This document shows, piece after piece, positions 22,880 through 35,698 of a stretch of 64,000 nucleotides of DNA. The stretch is from Panulirus ornatus. Taxonomy: Eukaryota; Arthropoda; Malacostraca; Decapoda; Palinuridae. Position numbers and translations under genes: made by a program. The stretch is from assembly GCF_036320965.1 (NCBI RefSeq), contig NC_092290.1, positions 2,750,420-2,814,419 of the forward strand, written 5' to 3'. The notes beneath the pieces are model-generated. The model made no database searches, had not been told where the DNA came from, and worked only from the letters and a program-made list of their open reading frames with translations. Position 1 is the first letter of the stretch. Every line of letters starts with the position of its first letter.

Positions 22880-23070
22880 AGGACCCCCTTTTCCAGAAAC
22901 TCTTGCAGCTCCAAGGTTGTGCTACTAACAGTAGCAGGGAAATTATTGACTCCTTTGTAGAGAGAAGTTCATTGAGGAGACAGCATTCCTGATACTGAAG
23001 CTTCCCTAAAGGTGACTTTTCACTGACAGTAGAATTTTATGCAGGCAGAGTTCTGTAAACCCACAAGGGT
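22880..23070 (+). repeat. SINE-like repeat family A copy
   Basis: CAGAAACTCTTGCAGCTCCAAGG, GTGCTACTAACAGTAGCAGG, GAGAAGTTCATTGAGGAGAC, AAAGGTGACTTTTCACTG and CAGGCAGAGTTCTGTAA, in family order. It lies directly after the LINE fragment. Confidence 0.75.
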
Positions 23071-25600
23071 CTTGAAGTTGTATATAAAGGTGACATCAGT
23101 CATTTCTACAGAGAAATTCTGTACATGTGTGTGTGTGTGGTATAACTTTTGTATTATTGTATATAATGTGGAGAGAGCTCTAACCATTTGTGCACAGCTT
23201 ACTGATACTCTTTCCTTTTATAGATGGCAGGAGTTAGACACTGTGATGGGGAACAAAATGATTATATTGATTCATTTTATGCTTGAAAGCCACAGGTGAC
23301 AAACTGCTGTATATGGAAGGAGAAGCACCTGGGAAGTACCTAGTCATACTGGTTTAGGAGAGAGATAGGGGAATAAGTTGAATGTGTTGAAATTTAGAAT
23401 GAAAAGAAATTTGGTTGTGTTTGCCTCACTGAATAGAAATTGTAACATGATTTTAGTGATAACACTAATATACAGAGAGCCTTCATTCTATTTATCGTAT
23501 GGATATAATATGATATACAATGTATATATGGTTTATTATATAGAAACATTTGTAATGTATATATGGTATTATTTGTACTAATGATATTGTTTAAAATTAT
23601 GACACAGCAGACATAATAATCTGTATCATGAAAGCTTTGTGTAAGTACTACTTATACTCATTTCAAATTAACTGACAGGTGGACCATGATGTCTACAAAT
23701 GGCTTGGCAAGAATCAAATTATCACAGAGAAGCTAATATTGTTCATGTCTGTCATAATGCCATTGTTTCACCCTTGGTGGAATTTTTTCATCTGAATTTA
23801 CTAATTAGGTCACAGTTAATTATGATCTCAAAAATTTTAATGCTAGACTGCCATTGATAAATTCAATCAAGGTATATTCAATGACAGGTTTTCTTCAGTG
23901 CATTACTAACTTAAATATTTGATTCCATAAACTCTCAATATAACTTTGGATTTTACTACCATAATCTTCATGATGCGATTTTTACATTAATGTAAGAATT
24001 ATGTAACATTAATGAATGTTGCTTACAAAGTAAATCATCAAAAATTTGGTTTGCCCCTATTTATTTTTTCATATATCCAAAGCATATGTATTTTTGTGAT
24101 CATAAGATCTTTTTTTTCCTTAACATAAAGCTGTCTAATATTATTCCTTTTAATTTTATTATTTAAGGTTTTAAGTTTGCACCTTCTCCATATTACATTA
24201 TTTCCCACATGGGAAAATTGTATGCTTATATTTTTCAGCAGTTTACTCCTTGTTTACCTTCTGATAACGTTACATTTTGTGGTAATTGCCTTTATGTAGT
24301 CCAGGTACGAGCTTCATGTTCTTTTCAGACAACTGTGTTGCAGCTGCAGCTTATTTTTTCCTTTACTCTTTTGACCATACCTCCATTTTGTATAGAAATA
24401 ACTATTTATCACTGTTGTATCTTCTGGTTCCATAATTCCATCTTGACAAGGAATTCTTTACTTATCACTGGTGTACATTCTGGTTCCAACCAGATGTCAT
24501 GTGCAACTTTGAATTACAGCACATTCATGTGAAAGGTAATGTAACATGATATTATAAAATTCATGTATGTACTAGGCAGCACCACCTTAGTAAGCAAATA
24601 TGGGAACAAGGGAATTAAGCTCTCTGCAGGTGCAAACACTGCCTGTGGGTTTTCCTGGAAAAATTGCCCAGCCCTACAGCTTTTTTTATGTGGACTATGG
24701 AAAAAATGTATAGAGACTGAAGAATAAAATTTTCTTTGTAAACACATTTGTTTTCTTTGTAAAGAATGTAGACAAAATATGAAGAACAGTACAGGATATC
24801 AGTCCCAATATTTAAACATGTAATCTCACTACATGAAAATTACCTCAGGCTTCAATATAGGTAAAAGGACCCTACATTTATTGGGATGCTGAAGCACTAA
24901 TATCCTTATGAAATTACATGGTTGTACAAATGGTAGTGGCAGAATACAACTGAGAAGGCTGCAAGGGGTGGGACAGATTATGGTAGAAATGGGATGGCTG
25001 TAAAGGGGACAGCACATGTGGTGTAGCAGAGAACGAAAGTGGTAGTGCACCAGTGACAGAAATAGTTCAAGATCTGGTCTAGTCCTGTAGACTGAGATTC
25101 TGGTTGTAGAGGTGGTAGTAGTGGGTGGCATAGGTAGTAGTAGTGGAAGACATGACGACAGAAATTGTGGCACAGGTGTTGTAACCTAAGTATCATGAGG
25201 GACATGGGTTTCCCCAACAAGAAGTCATGTGCCAAATATTAACAGAATCCAATTAGTGTAAGTGGAGTAACTACAGAAACATTTTCGATTACAAGTGTAA
25301 CAGTGGCCCTAATCTTTGACCTTTTGACCTTAAATTTCAAAGGATGCTTCCTTGATCCAAAGAAAGCACATATGTGAAGTCATTATGAAATCCATCCAAT
25401 AGAACTAATGACATTGTGTCAAAATGACATCATCTACAAGTGTAAGTGAACAATTTGACCTCAAAATCAAAAAGGAGTTTCTTTTCATCAGAAAAGCACT
25501 CATACTGAGTGCTAAAGTACACCAGGTAACAGTGATATTGACCTCTGACCCAAAACTATTACCTTCTTTTGATGGAATGGTGAAACACATCAATATGCAA
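23071..25600. other. intergenic, AT-rich, nothing recognised
   Basis: About 2.5 kb with no gene or repeat that I recognise. Short open frames here have no splice or homology support. Confidence 0.4.
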
Positions 25601-25602
25601 CC

Positions 25603-25661
25603 GCACACACGAAAGTGCACTTGGCAACTTATCGTGTTTCATTTTCCCCGTGGACTCCTAG

Positions 25662-25741
<80 letters not shown>
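25603..25741 (+). repeat. family D repeat running into (AT)n
   Basis: CACACGAAAGTGCACTTGGC through GTGGACTCCTAGGAA, then about 78 bases of pure AT (25664-25741). Same unit as at 14031. Confidence 0.85.
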
Positions 25742-25743
<2 letters not shown>

Positions 25744-25980
25744 TTTTCTTTCTTTCAAACTATTCGCCATTTCCCGCGTTAGCAAGGTAGCGTTAAGAAC
25801 AGAGGACTGGGCCTCTGAGGGAATATCCTCACCTGGCCCCCTTCTCTGTTCCTACTTTTGGAAAATTAAAAAAAAAAAAAACAAGATGGGAGGATTTCCA
25901 GCCCCCCGCTCCCTCCCCTTTTAGTCGCCTTCTACGACACGCAGGGAATACGTGGGAAGTATTCTTTCTCCCCTATCCCC

Positions 25981-25984
<4 letters not shown>
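25742..25984 (+). repeat. repeat family B, well-preserved copy
   Basis: Runs ATTTCCCGCGTTAGCAAGG, GAACAGAGGACTGGGCCTC, GGGAATATCCTCACCTGGCC, an A-rich stretch, GGATTTCCAGCCCCCCGC, TAGTCGCCTTCTACGACACG and CTCCCCTATCCCCAGGGATA. It is framed by (AT)n arrays on both sides. Other copies: 11568-11760 (antisense), 30340-30525 and 45514-45565. Confidence 0.85.

Positions 25985-26053
<69 letters not shown>
25985..26053. repeat. (AT)n microsatellite
   Basis: About 69 bases of uninterrupted AT between repeat B and a LINE tail. Confidence 0.98.
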
Positions 26054-26054
<1 letters not shown>

Positions 26055-26185
26055 TTTGTCGCTGTCTCCCGCGTTAGCGAGGTAGCGCAAGGAAACAGAT
26101 GAAAGAATGGCCCAACCCACCCATGTACACATGTATAAACCTACACGTCCACACACGCAAATACACATACCTATACATCTCAACG

Positions 26186-26266
<81 letters not shown>

Positions 26267-26375
26267 GCATGTGCATAATTCATACTGTCCGCCTTTATTC
26301 ATTCCCATTGCCACCCCGCCACACATAAAACAAACCGCCCCCCCTCCCCACGCATGTGCGCTAGGTAGCGCTACG
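26054..26375 (-). mobile_element. LINE 3' tail fragment, long-UTR subfamily
   Basis: TTTGTCGCTGTCTCCCGCG through GAATGGCCCAACCCACCC and CATAATTCATACTGTCCGCC, to CACCCCGCCACACATAAAA and GCTAGGTAGCGCTACG. It parallels 51210-51500, except that its TA-rich middle has expanded into (AT)n at 26189-26265. Confidence 0.8.
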
Positions 26376-29300
26376 AAGTCATGTTAAGTCTGATTATTCC
26401 TTTGTTTAATCTAAGTACAGCGCAGCAATATTTTCACCCAAGTAAAGCACCTGACAATCATTTGCATGAATGAAGACTCACCATGTTAAATAAACATCAA
26501 TATTCAGTCTTTTCTTCACAAAAGGAAAATAAATACAACCTACAATCACTTCCCTTTATATCTATCTTAAATACTATTTTGCTGCAACTGCCAATGTTTA
26601 ATCATTTCCTCTCCCAAGCTGTCTATCTTCCCCTCACGCTTTTAACTACAGTATCAAATATCTTCAACCTCTCATTTCCTTATGGTGTCATAAACCCAAT
26701 CCAAGTGATGAGGCCTTCATACATATTCCTTTCTACTGATTTCACACCATGTCACGTTTCTCGCATGTTCATCTTTTAACTAATTTTGTAGTTTCTAATA
26801 TATTGCACAGGCTGTTCATTACAACTATATTCTCTGGAAACAATAACATCCAGCCAGCCAGAAAACCAGGTTACAAGGTATACTGCACAAACCCACTTAT
26901 AGCAACACGGTATGTGCAGGATAGAAAGTATAAGAGTACATACCTTACAATTCATACTATCCAATTTAAATGGTGTACAATACAGCCTGAGCACCAGGTT
27001 AGAAGATTACAGCACACAGCCAACTAAAGCACAAGCTTGTGCACATCAGACAATCAGCCAGACTTTGAGTCGCTCAGTACTCAAGATTAATGAGCTCCAT
27101 ACTAACCTACTTACCTAACTAAGGTTACAATGTGCACAAAACACAGCCAATCTAAAAAGTGTACAGTAACCATTCATCCTGACCGTCATGTTACATGATG
27201 AAAGTATAGAAACTATCCTAAAGTACCAAGGTAACAATGCATAGTATGCAACTAACTGCATCATGCACAGTATACAATCGTTTTGCACCTAACGTAAATG
27301 ATAACATACATGTAACTCACCACACCTAGGCTCCAAGGTATATGATAAATGATAAGAGTACAACAATAAGAAAGCATGCTAGGCTACGTGGTTTATGTTA
27401 AATAACAGCACACAACAGAATCATAAAAGTTGAATAATAACAGCACACAACAGAATCATAAAAGTTGAATAATAACAGCACACAACTGAGTCATATAGGT
27501 TAAATAATAACAGCACACAGCTGAATCATATAAGTCAAATATTACCACCACACAATACCAGCAGCTAACATTTTGTCGTAATGGTGACTATCAATTGCCC
27601 TTAGAACAGTTTCGTAGTAATATCATAATATCACTTTACTGTGAACAGTTGTGGAAGAAATACCAACTTTTTGAAAGCTACCGTACGCAAGGTCATTATT
27701 TTTTATGATTCATGCTTGCAAACTTGCATGCGAGTTAAACAGGTTTCTCTACCTTGATGCCTTAAGTAAGGATGCGAAGTTGTTTATATATTTCTATCTT
27801 GCAAAACATATTGCAAGGCCACACTCAGTCATGTTGCAGCACCTGGTCTAATGGTTACTGTGACAGCCATAAAACGTCACCACTGAGCAGTCTGACCAGT
27901 AACAGAACATCAGGAGGCAGGAATGGTAGCCATGGGGCCGTGAAGCAGACAAGTGGTATTTAAGTATTCCTGCCAACCCTAGGAGGAGTAGCGTCTGATC
28001 TAACTGGATCACTACTTAATACACCATGCAAGTCTGTGGGTGTCTCCACCCGAATATTGTCTGAATTCGCTATCATTTTCTTCATTCCAGTAACAACTGA
28101 CTTTGTATCTGTACGCGTAAGTCTGTGTTTCTGTAATTATGTTTGTGTGGGAACTCAATGTGGAGAGGGAATTTTACACTTCCTGGGAGCCCATCTCTTT
28201 CCAGAGTCTTGTTGATTGAAAGAGCCACCCTCATTCTAAGACTCCCTTTTTCCTTCACTGGGACCCTTCCATGTTGTAAGAGAATATATGGTTTACCGTT
28301 TATGACATTCTGAGAGACTGTCGTACAGTTTTCGCATAATCAATTATAATCTATTCTGCTCGCTACTCCGAAGCATGGCTGGGAGGAAAGTAATAAGAAA
28401 CATATATACGTATATTCTGTAGGCACAATTCTATATTTCCACAACCTTCGATCTTATCACTTCTCTCTCAGGTTGCCAGGAATGTTGCTGGAGAGCCAGA
28501 CTCTTTGATAAGCCCAAACTGATGACTAAACCTTGCAACTGGCTCAAATTGGGAGTCAAATTACTGATAGGTCCATATCTTCTAACAGGCCAACAATGAA
28601 GACTATAACTACCCACTCTTAAGTTTGTTAAAATTTCCTGTCTCATCCTCACAGTTTGTTTAGACAGCCTTTGTTCTTTAATGTTCAGCATCAATTTCCT
28701 ATTTCCAACTAGCTTGTACCATCTAGAGTCTTATGGGTAATACAATTCTTTTTAGTTATTGGGACATCTTTTCTTTTCCACTAATGGTAGATCAGAAGCA
28801 ACTCCAGCTTCGCCCTCACTCACACCAGCAAGGAATATTTTAACGATGACATTTACACGGCGTCTGGGCGAACAAGATGGCCTGGAGCTGTGTCAGGTAC
28901 CGTGCCTGCGACATGGGGGTCTGGTTCTGACCAAGGTGAAGCAAGAGCAAGAGATCGATACAGTGGACGGCCGAAGGCTGTAGATTCGAAGCTTCAGACA
29001 AAGCTACAGGAGCAGGTGATGTAAGGGTTCAGATCTGGAATAGACATATAATGCGTTTTATTTGTTTCTTACACTGAAAGTTGTGCCAGATGTTAGAATC
29101 CATTTCTTTTGCAGTGGTTGATGTAACAGAGGCTCTGTACACGGAATAATAAGATGGTCCGGAGTATGCATAGGCGAGCCTATAGATGAAGCAGTGTTAT
29201 TTGCACACCGTATTCCTATTTCAACTGAAGATATTGAGCATACAGTCTGTGTCTCTGTTGGTCGTGCATAGTATATAGGCATGTATTCTCTCGAACAGTA

Positions 29301-30340
29301 TGCGTACAGCTTCAGTTTCTGACTTTGGACTGGCTTAGTTATATTACATTTCTTAAACGGAAGTTTTACGTAGCCCACAGACAGTAATTACCTCACAAGA
29401 ATTCATTTTCAAGCACCTAAAGCCTTACGATTTTTGAAGGGAATGGACGAAAGAGAAGACTGTCAGAAGTAAAGCAGTGGCTGGCTTTGTATGTACACGT
29501 ACTTCTGTGTAACAAATATCACAGAAGAGAGACAGACCCGCAACTGGTGAGATCTCCTCATTGTTATTTTTGTCCAGGTATGTCTCTAGGTAGACAAGTC
29601 GCCATCTGAGTTGCTGTGGAGTCTAGTGTGGTCATAACCAGTTGGTCTAGTAAAAAAAAAAAAAAGAAAAGAAAAAATACAGCGAGCGTGAACCGTGGTA
29701 TTGCGTGGAGCTTGCTAACCCCCTCCACTATCCAAGAGCGCCATGGGTTCTCTCCAACATTCCTCAACATCGCTTTTTGTTTTTTCCGTTTGTGACACTG
29801 GAAGTTCAGAATACAAAAACTAGCCTCGTTCATCACAAACACAACTTGAACAAGGTCGACGTGACTTAAACTAAAAACAAGATCATGTTAACATCAACTG
29901 GGTGTTGTCATTTCCAAAGTATGCTGTAATCATATGGTGGTTCAGTGTCCACCGAGCCCCAGACACTATTGTTATCCCTCGCGGCGTCTGAAGTGAGCTA
30001 CGTGGGAGCAATGTGGGCGTCGGTGTCTAAAATGGGTACGCACATACCCTCTGGAATATTGGGGCCGGTGAAGGGCAGGCACAGGCAGGGTGGAGCTCAG
30101 GAGTCTGGCTTCCTCTCCCACCCATCACCTAATATTTACTTTTGAATTGCGACAAATATCCTGCGTGCACGTGTTCCGCGCTTATGTGTACAAACATATA
30201 CATTATCAAAGTCTGAAGTAAACACGTTCACTATTTTCAACATTATATAAAGCCAAGCAAGGAAAACTTATGTCGGAGGGAAAGTCAAACATTTCACAGC
30301 ACAAATCTGATATCATCATAGCTATCTGCTCGCCTACTCA
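26376..30340. other. intergenic, mostly unique sequence
   Basis: No exon can be supported. It contains a 35-bp minisatellite (27401-27540). A tRNA-like A-box string TGGTCTAATGGTTA at about 27843 has no matching B box. The short ORF at 28759-28983 has no homology that I recognise. Confidence 0.4.
27401..27540. repeat. minisatellite, 35-bp unit, four copies
   Basis: AATAACAGCACACAACAGAA-TCATAAAAGTTGAAT is repeated, with CAGCACAC at 27406, 27441, 27476 and 27511. The first two units are almost identical; the last two carry several changes. Confidence 0.9.
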
Positions 30341-30549
30341 TGTTTGCGCCAGGAACATGGTTTAGCCTGAGAAAAAAAATCACTTGGCCCTTTATTCTGA
30401 TCCTCTTTTAGAAAGTTAAAACAGAAAGGAAGGATCCCCAGCTACCCAACTACTGCTCCTTTCACTCGCCCTTTACCACACTAAGAGACACGGAGGATAT
30501 ATATATTTTTTCCTATCCCTAGAGAAATAATATATATATATATATATAA
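30340..30549 (+). repeat. repeat family B, diverged copy with (AT)n end
   Basis: GCGCCAGGAACATGGTTTAGCC, ACTTGGCCC, AAAGTTAAAAC, GGATCCCCAGCTACCC, CACTCGCCCTTTACC and CCTATCCCTAG, in family B order, then TATA repeats at 30529-30548. Confidence 0.65.
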
Positions 30550-30736
30550 GCTTCGGGGTGAGTCGAGAGGGGCCAGCCAATCTAATGGCTGAAGTTTTCA
30601 ATGATACACAACACAGTCTCGCTTTTTCATCATGAGGAATACTTGGCTGTTTTATATGGGGAAAAAGTGTTTGACCTCCAGTGACCAATATGACTTCCTG
30701 ACAACCTTGTTCGGCACCGATCGCCACAATGTCTTT

Positions 30737-30740
<4 letters not shown>

Positions 30741-30779
<39 letters not shown>
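30741..30779. repeat. poly(A) tract of 39
   Basis: Uninterrupted A39. It could be the tail of a retroposed sequence lying to its left, but no target-site duplication could be found. Confidence 0.95.
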
Positions 30780-30781
<2 letters not shown>

Positions 30782-33700
30782 ATCACTTTGTCATCCACTG
30801 TCTAAAAAGGACAAGGTATTTGTCGTGAATGTCACAAAAATTAGTCTCTAGTAACTGTAAACAATAAGCTGCTAAGCACGTTCGTCAGCGTTTAGAAGTG
30901 AACGTGTCCGCAGAGGGTCGCGCGATACGTGTTTATTTTACGGCCATTGTTGATGTATACGCAACGCTGATAACAATGATGAGGTTGGGCATCTCAAAAG
31001 TCCTGCGGTGGTTGCTTGGGTACCTGGCTTACTGCAGACACACTGGCTGCAGGACGGTTGTGTGGTGAAAGGTTGCAGTCTTTCCCCGAAAATTAAGAAA
31101 AGGTTCTTTTACTATGGATTCTTCGATAAACACAAAACGAATCTCTCAGTGCTGGTTAGATGAAAAAAAATCGACTCCTGTTGCATAGCTTTCGGCAATG
31201 TCCCCGAGTTACCTTATTACATACACACCCGCACTGAGAATAATTACTTCAAGCACGGCTAATATATTAGCTCGCTGGTTCACCATATGGTGCAGACCTA
31301 TCGACTGTCAGGGTCAATGACTCGTGACGGTCAAGTTATTCCTTGTCCATGTTTCAACCTCCCAGAGGTCGCTAAAATACACATGATAATGATCAAGCAG
31401 GACACCAAAGTTCCCAAATAACTACTTCCTATACATACTCAAACTCGACATTTCACAGAAAATGTGTTCCATTGGCTGATTTAGATAATACAAATACAAA
31501 GCATCATGATTATTCTCGCTTCAATATCCTGACACTTTCGTAATTATGGCAGGTGGTGGGTACATAAACATATTGTTCTATTCAACCTTCCCTAAATCAC
31601 ACAGTGGTAGCTATCACATTTGCGAGGATATACACTTACCTTCGGATAGAGGTTTTGTTTTTCACCGTCAATCTAGCTGGCTTCTGGCTGCCACAACGAT
31701 GATATTCATTTTCATTGGTCTGAAACAGATGAGAATGACCAGTTATCTAACTTGTTAACCAGATTGTGTGTGTGCCATTATTAATTTCCATTTCCCTGCC
31801 GCTATAAGTAAATTTGGTTAAGTATGAAACCGAAGAAAATGAGTTACGTTGAAGCTGTCAAGACTCATGCAAACAAACTTGAATTACAAAATGTCATATC
31901 AAATTTACAAAAAAGAGCAAACATCAACAAAGTGAAAAAAATAGAAAGGTGAAGATATACAATTAAGATGAAAACTAGGAAAAATGACAAAATAGAAATT
32001 TTGACATTTATGGATTTTCCTGTCCTTGACAAACGAGCAACAGCTGCTCTAGCAACCTTTAGTAGAGAGAAACCTTGTTATAGGTCACCTGAGGTCTGAG
32101 GTCCACCTAAACAAACATTAGTAAGCCACCTTGACCAGTTGTAGGGAGCGGGGTCTCTGTTCTGGAGGAGGGGCGTGTACTGGGTAACAGCATCAGACAA
32201 CTGACCCCTTAATGCACCATTTACGCCACTACATGATTTGGTACAAAAAGCACAGACGGCGTCTGACTGACTTATATCGTTATTTCATGTCCAGTTAGGA
32301 AATATGCATCTGTTAGTTGCTCCTTAACACTTCAGCCTAAATCTTATACCTTACATTTTCCTACATCTGTAACAGCCCTCTTAACTTACCCGTACACTAC
32401 ACCAGGTTGACTATAGCAAGGTACACTATACCAAGGTTGACTATAGCAAGGTTGATTTTTGTTAGACATATTTACTTCGTTATTGTTCCTCTCACAATAG
32501 GATATAATACCAGCAAGAACTGGTTGAAAAGAGAACAATGTCCATAGATCATGTCTGCGGTAACTCACAGCGCCTGAAGGTAACACCAGGTTATTGATAT
32601 AAGACTGATCGAAGGCTGCGATAGCACAGATGTTTACATATATGGCAAATGTTATTCCTTATGAACTGACAAGTCACAGAAACTGCTCTCTCCTCAGAAA
32701 TCGACGATTAGAGATTATCTTCAATTTCCTTACGCTATTCTCTAACGCCATTCGTTCATTTTCTTATATACATCGAGTAAACAAATGTCAAAGCAAGGGT
32801 TTGGAAATGTTTATATTCCTCTTTAAGCAAAACACGTTTCCGGAATATATCTTTTCGTCTTTTAATTATTCTTAGTCTCAAGCCATCTGTCTGTCCTAAC
32901 TAAGGCTAAGACAGCAAAATGCTACTTTCGTGTCATTTCCTCCGTTTTATCCAAACTTATGCCACTAATACATCACTTATCTTTAAAGACGGGTGATATC
33001 AAAAGTTAAAAGATATGAAAACAAACTTTCAGTTAACCGAATGGATGGCTTTACTTCGACCTGCAACCCCATTGCCATGATAAAGCCGAGCATTTTCTTT
33101 GTTACCTTGTGTGGAAGTTTCAAAAACTAAGAAAAAAGTACATCATAATCCCGTCAACACAAATATTTGCTAGAATCATTAAAAATTTCAACATGCAAGT
33201 AATCGGTCAGTGGCGAAATTCTCGTCTTTACGACGTGGGAGAGTAACAGATGTGGCATATCCACGGCATCGTTCATAAATATTGGCAGGGATGAAGGACG
33301 GGTTACCACCAGCAGATTCGTTGGGCAAGCATTCATCCGCACTTTTCAAAGAGTCATATCAAACGTTCCTCCTTACAACATACACTGGCTAAGCTAAGGG
33401 TCAGCACACGACTGTTAGACGACCGCGACCCTGACATGGTTGCCTTTCTGTGGAGAGGTCATGGGTGGTGGAGACAGACCTCTTTTCCTTATACATGTTT
33501 CTGGATCATATACCAGAGTCACTTGACTACTTATCGCCTTGAATTACAAGTATAAAAATCAGTCTGAGGTAGATTTGGCATAATAAAAAGGTGTTCAGAC
33601 ACCATAATTAACTTTTTAAATGTTTTAAGTGGGGCACAGCTTTTACTTCTAGAGTGGCCCTATAGAGTCTAGTTGCCTAAACATTTTGTATGAAATTATG

Positions 33701-34080
33701 TATTTTTTTTTTACAAAACTGATTAATATCAGTATAATTCATTATGATAAACCTGAGAAAAATGATCAAGAAATATAGAATCTGAGTCCAAATAATCCTC
33801 ATGTATACACCTACCTTCCTTTGTACCATTACCTGTAAAGCATCCTTATGATAGCAAACCCTAACTCTTCGGTAGACACATTCATGGTATCGCTGCTTTA
33901 CCCCACTGGTAATTCATACCAGTTCCCTTTACTCTATGGTGCTCTAGTTCCATATCTGATGCCCTAGCACGCTAAGGGAATATAACCGTATCCCCCGTGT
34001 TACTACGTATCGACAACCAACGTATTCAAGAGAAAGTCTGAACAGAAGAAAATAGAGCGTTTCATGTGTCCTTATATGGG
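30780..34080. other. intergenic, nothing recognised
   Basis: Unique-looking DNA. The only structure seen is a short duplication of GGTTGACTATAGCAAGGT near 32405-32450. Confidence 0.4.
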
Positions 34081-34084
34081 CGAC

Positions 34085-34162
34085 ACTGTGGCGAGTCAAG
34101 TGGTGCTCCGGACTGTCTCGACCTATCACGAGCTACTTCTTACGGCCCGGGAATCCCCTCCA
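34085..34162 (+). repeat. possible tRNA-derived SINE head
   Basis: TGGCGAGTCAAGTGGTGCTC at 34089 resembles a pol III A box (TGGCNNAGTGG) and GGCCCGGGAATCCCC at 34144 resembles a B box, about 55 bases apart. That is the layout of tRNA-derived SINE heads. It does not fold into a convincing full tRNA. Confidence 0.35.
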
Positions 34163-35640
34163 TGTGATTGGCCGAGACCATTGAGTGCCCTGCTACTTGA
34201 CTGGTCACTCTATACCGTCAGTGTATATATGAAAAAAAAAAAAGATAATAACAATGAAAACCATCTTAATTTCCTCATCATTCATCTTTCCCAGAAATTC
34301 ATCGCTATTACTAATCAAGAAAGTAATTCAGAAAACTGCGATATAAGAATTCTACAAACTTCACTAACGGGGAAAACAAAAATATTTGGACACCTTTAAT
34401 AACATAAACCCGACCATGCCCTAAAATTTTGTCAAAGCACGATGGCTGCGGTGTCAAAACACTGAATGTATCATATCCTCCAACGACCAATGACATGGCA
34501 CCGTACCTCCACTTCTAACATTTCCAAAATGCAATGGTGACATTTATAGGACCTTCTCTAAAGCCACTTCAGAGTTAACAAACGTCTTCTCTTAATACCA
34601 CTGACGGTACCATGCTATCACTTAGAAAAACTTTATTGTATCCTAAACTACATCTAATGCTCCCATGATATTCCCCCAGTCCTGATACCCACATGGCACC
34701 AAATTATTCTTCTAACACTCCTTTGGTACCGGTACTCTCTTCCATCTATAACATTCATCTCAACGTACCATGACTATCCATATTTCCATGTGATCCTGCC
34801 ACACCATGACACTCACATGGTACCATACCCCTCCCTTCACAACACCATGATACCTAATCAATCCTTTGACAGTACTTCATTAACATAGACGGCGCTCGAC
34901 CACCTTTGGTATTCCACAGGTCACGTGTTTGATCTCTGACATTTGCAACTTCCAAGCGAATCACGCTTGCCCAATCCCACCTGACTTTCCATTCCACAGT
35001 AATTCACATCAAGATAAAAGATATAACATACAAGGTCTCAGAAATTCGCAAAACTCGGTTCGAAACAAAACGCTACTGCAAATCTGTGGCCAAATTTGGC
35101 TCAAACGAAACAAAGACTGAAAATGTAGGGTAATGCAAAAATACTACGAAGTGGTTCTTCGGTTATTGTTCAGTGAGGCGCGATTTGGATTTTCTTCCAT
35201 CAAACATTTTTTAGGCTAGGTAAGTTACGTTCTGTAAGGTTACAGAGGACTATCCTGATCGCTATATTCCTCCTTTTCAAGACTGGTGCCGTCAAAACGC
35301 ACAAAACGATACTCTCGCGGAAAGAATATTTCTTTCCACACTATCTTTATAAGAAAAAGTGTTAAAACGTTAGAAAAAGGAACATCACGTTAATAAATTC
35401 GGCTTCCTGCAACCTTCGGTTTACGACCATCTTAAGATTTAATCGGAAGAGTCGACTTGCAATAGGTTTCTTAAGACATGAACCCGCTTCGTTTCTCACC
35501 AGACCTGACTCCCCCGATCCCCCCCACCACCACAAGCGCCTCTTTGCCCCTTCATTATCACGAACTGCAGCTCAATCTAATATTATATATTTTCTATTTA
35601 TGGATACGCATGTAAATGTATACACTATATAACTAAACAT
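34163..35640. other. intergenic with degenerate TACCATG-type repeats
   Basis: From about 34490 to 34870 the motifs GGTACCATG, GGCACC, ACCATGA-AC-CACATGG and similar recur irregularly, as in a decayed minisatellite. No gene seen. Confidence 0.4.
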
Positions 35641-35648
35641 AGGTTAAG

Positions 35649-35695
<47 letters not shown>
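35649..35695. repeat. (TG)n microsatellite
   Basis: About 46 bases of GT dinucleotide. Confidence 0.98.

Positions 35696-35698
<3 letters not shown>

Noticed and set aside
26074..26328. ORFs made of alternating Ile-Tyr, Ser-Leu or Arg-Glu, here and at 2294, 25424, 40152, 41208, 43146 and 45459
   Set aside because: Pure translation of dinucleotide microsatellites.
27843..27860. TGGTCTAATGGTTACTG, resembling a tRNA A box
   Set aside because: No B box or acceptor stem could be found at the right distance.
28759..28983. ORF of 74 codons with mixed composition in the intergenic region
   Set aside because: Looks somewhat protein-like, but there is no recognised homology, no promoter and no consistent splice partner.
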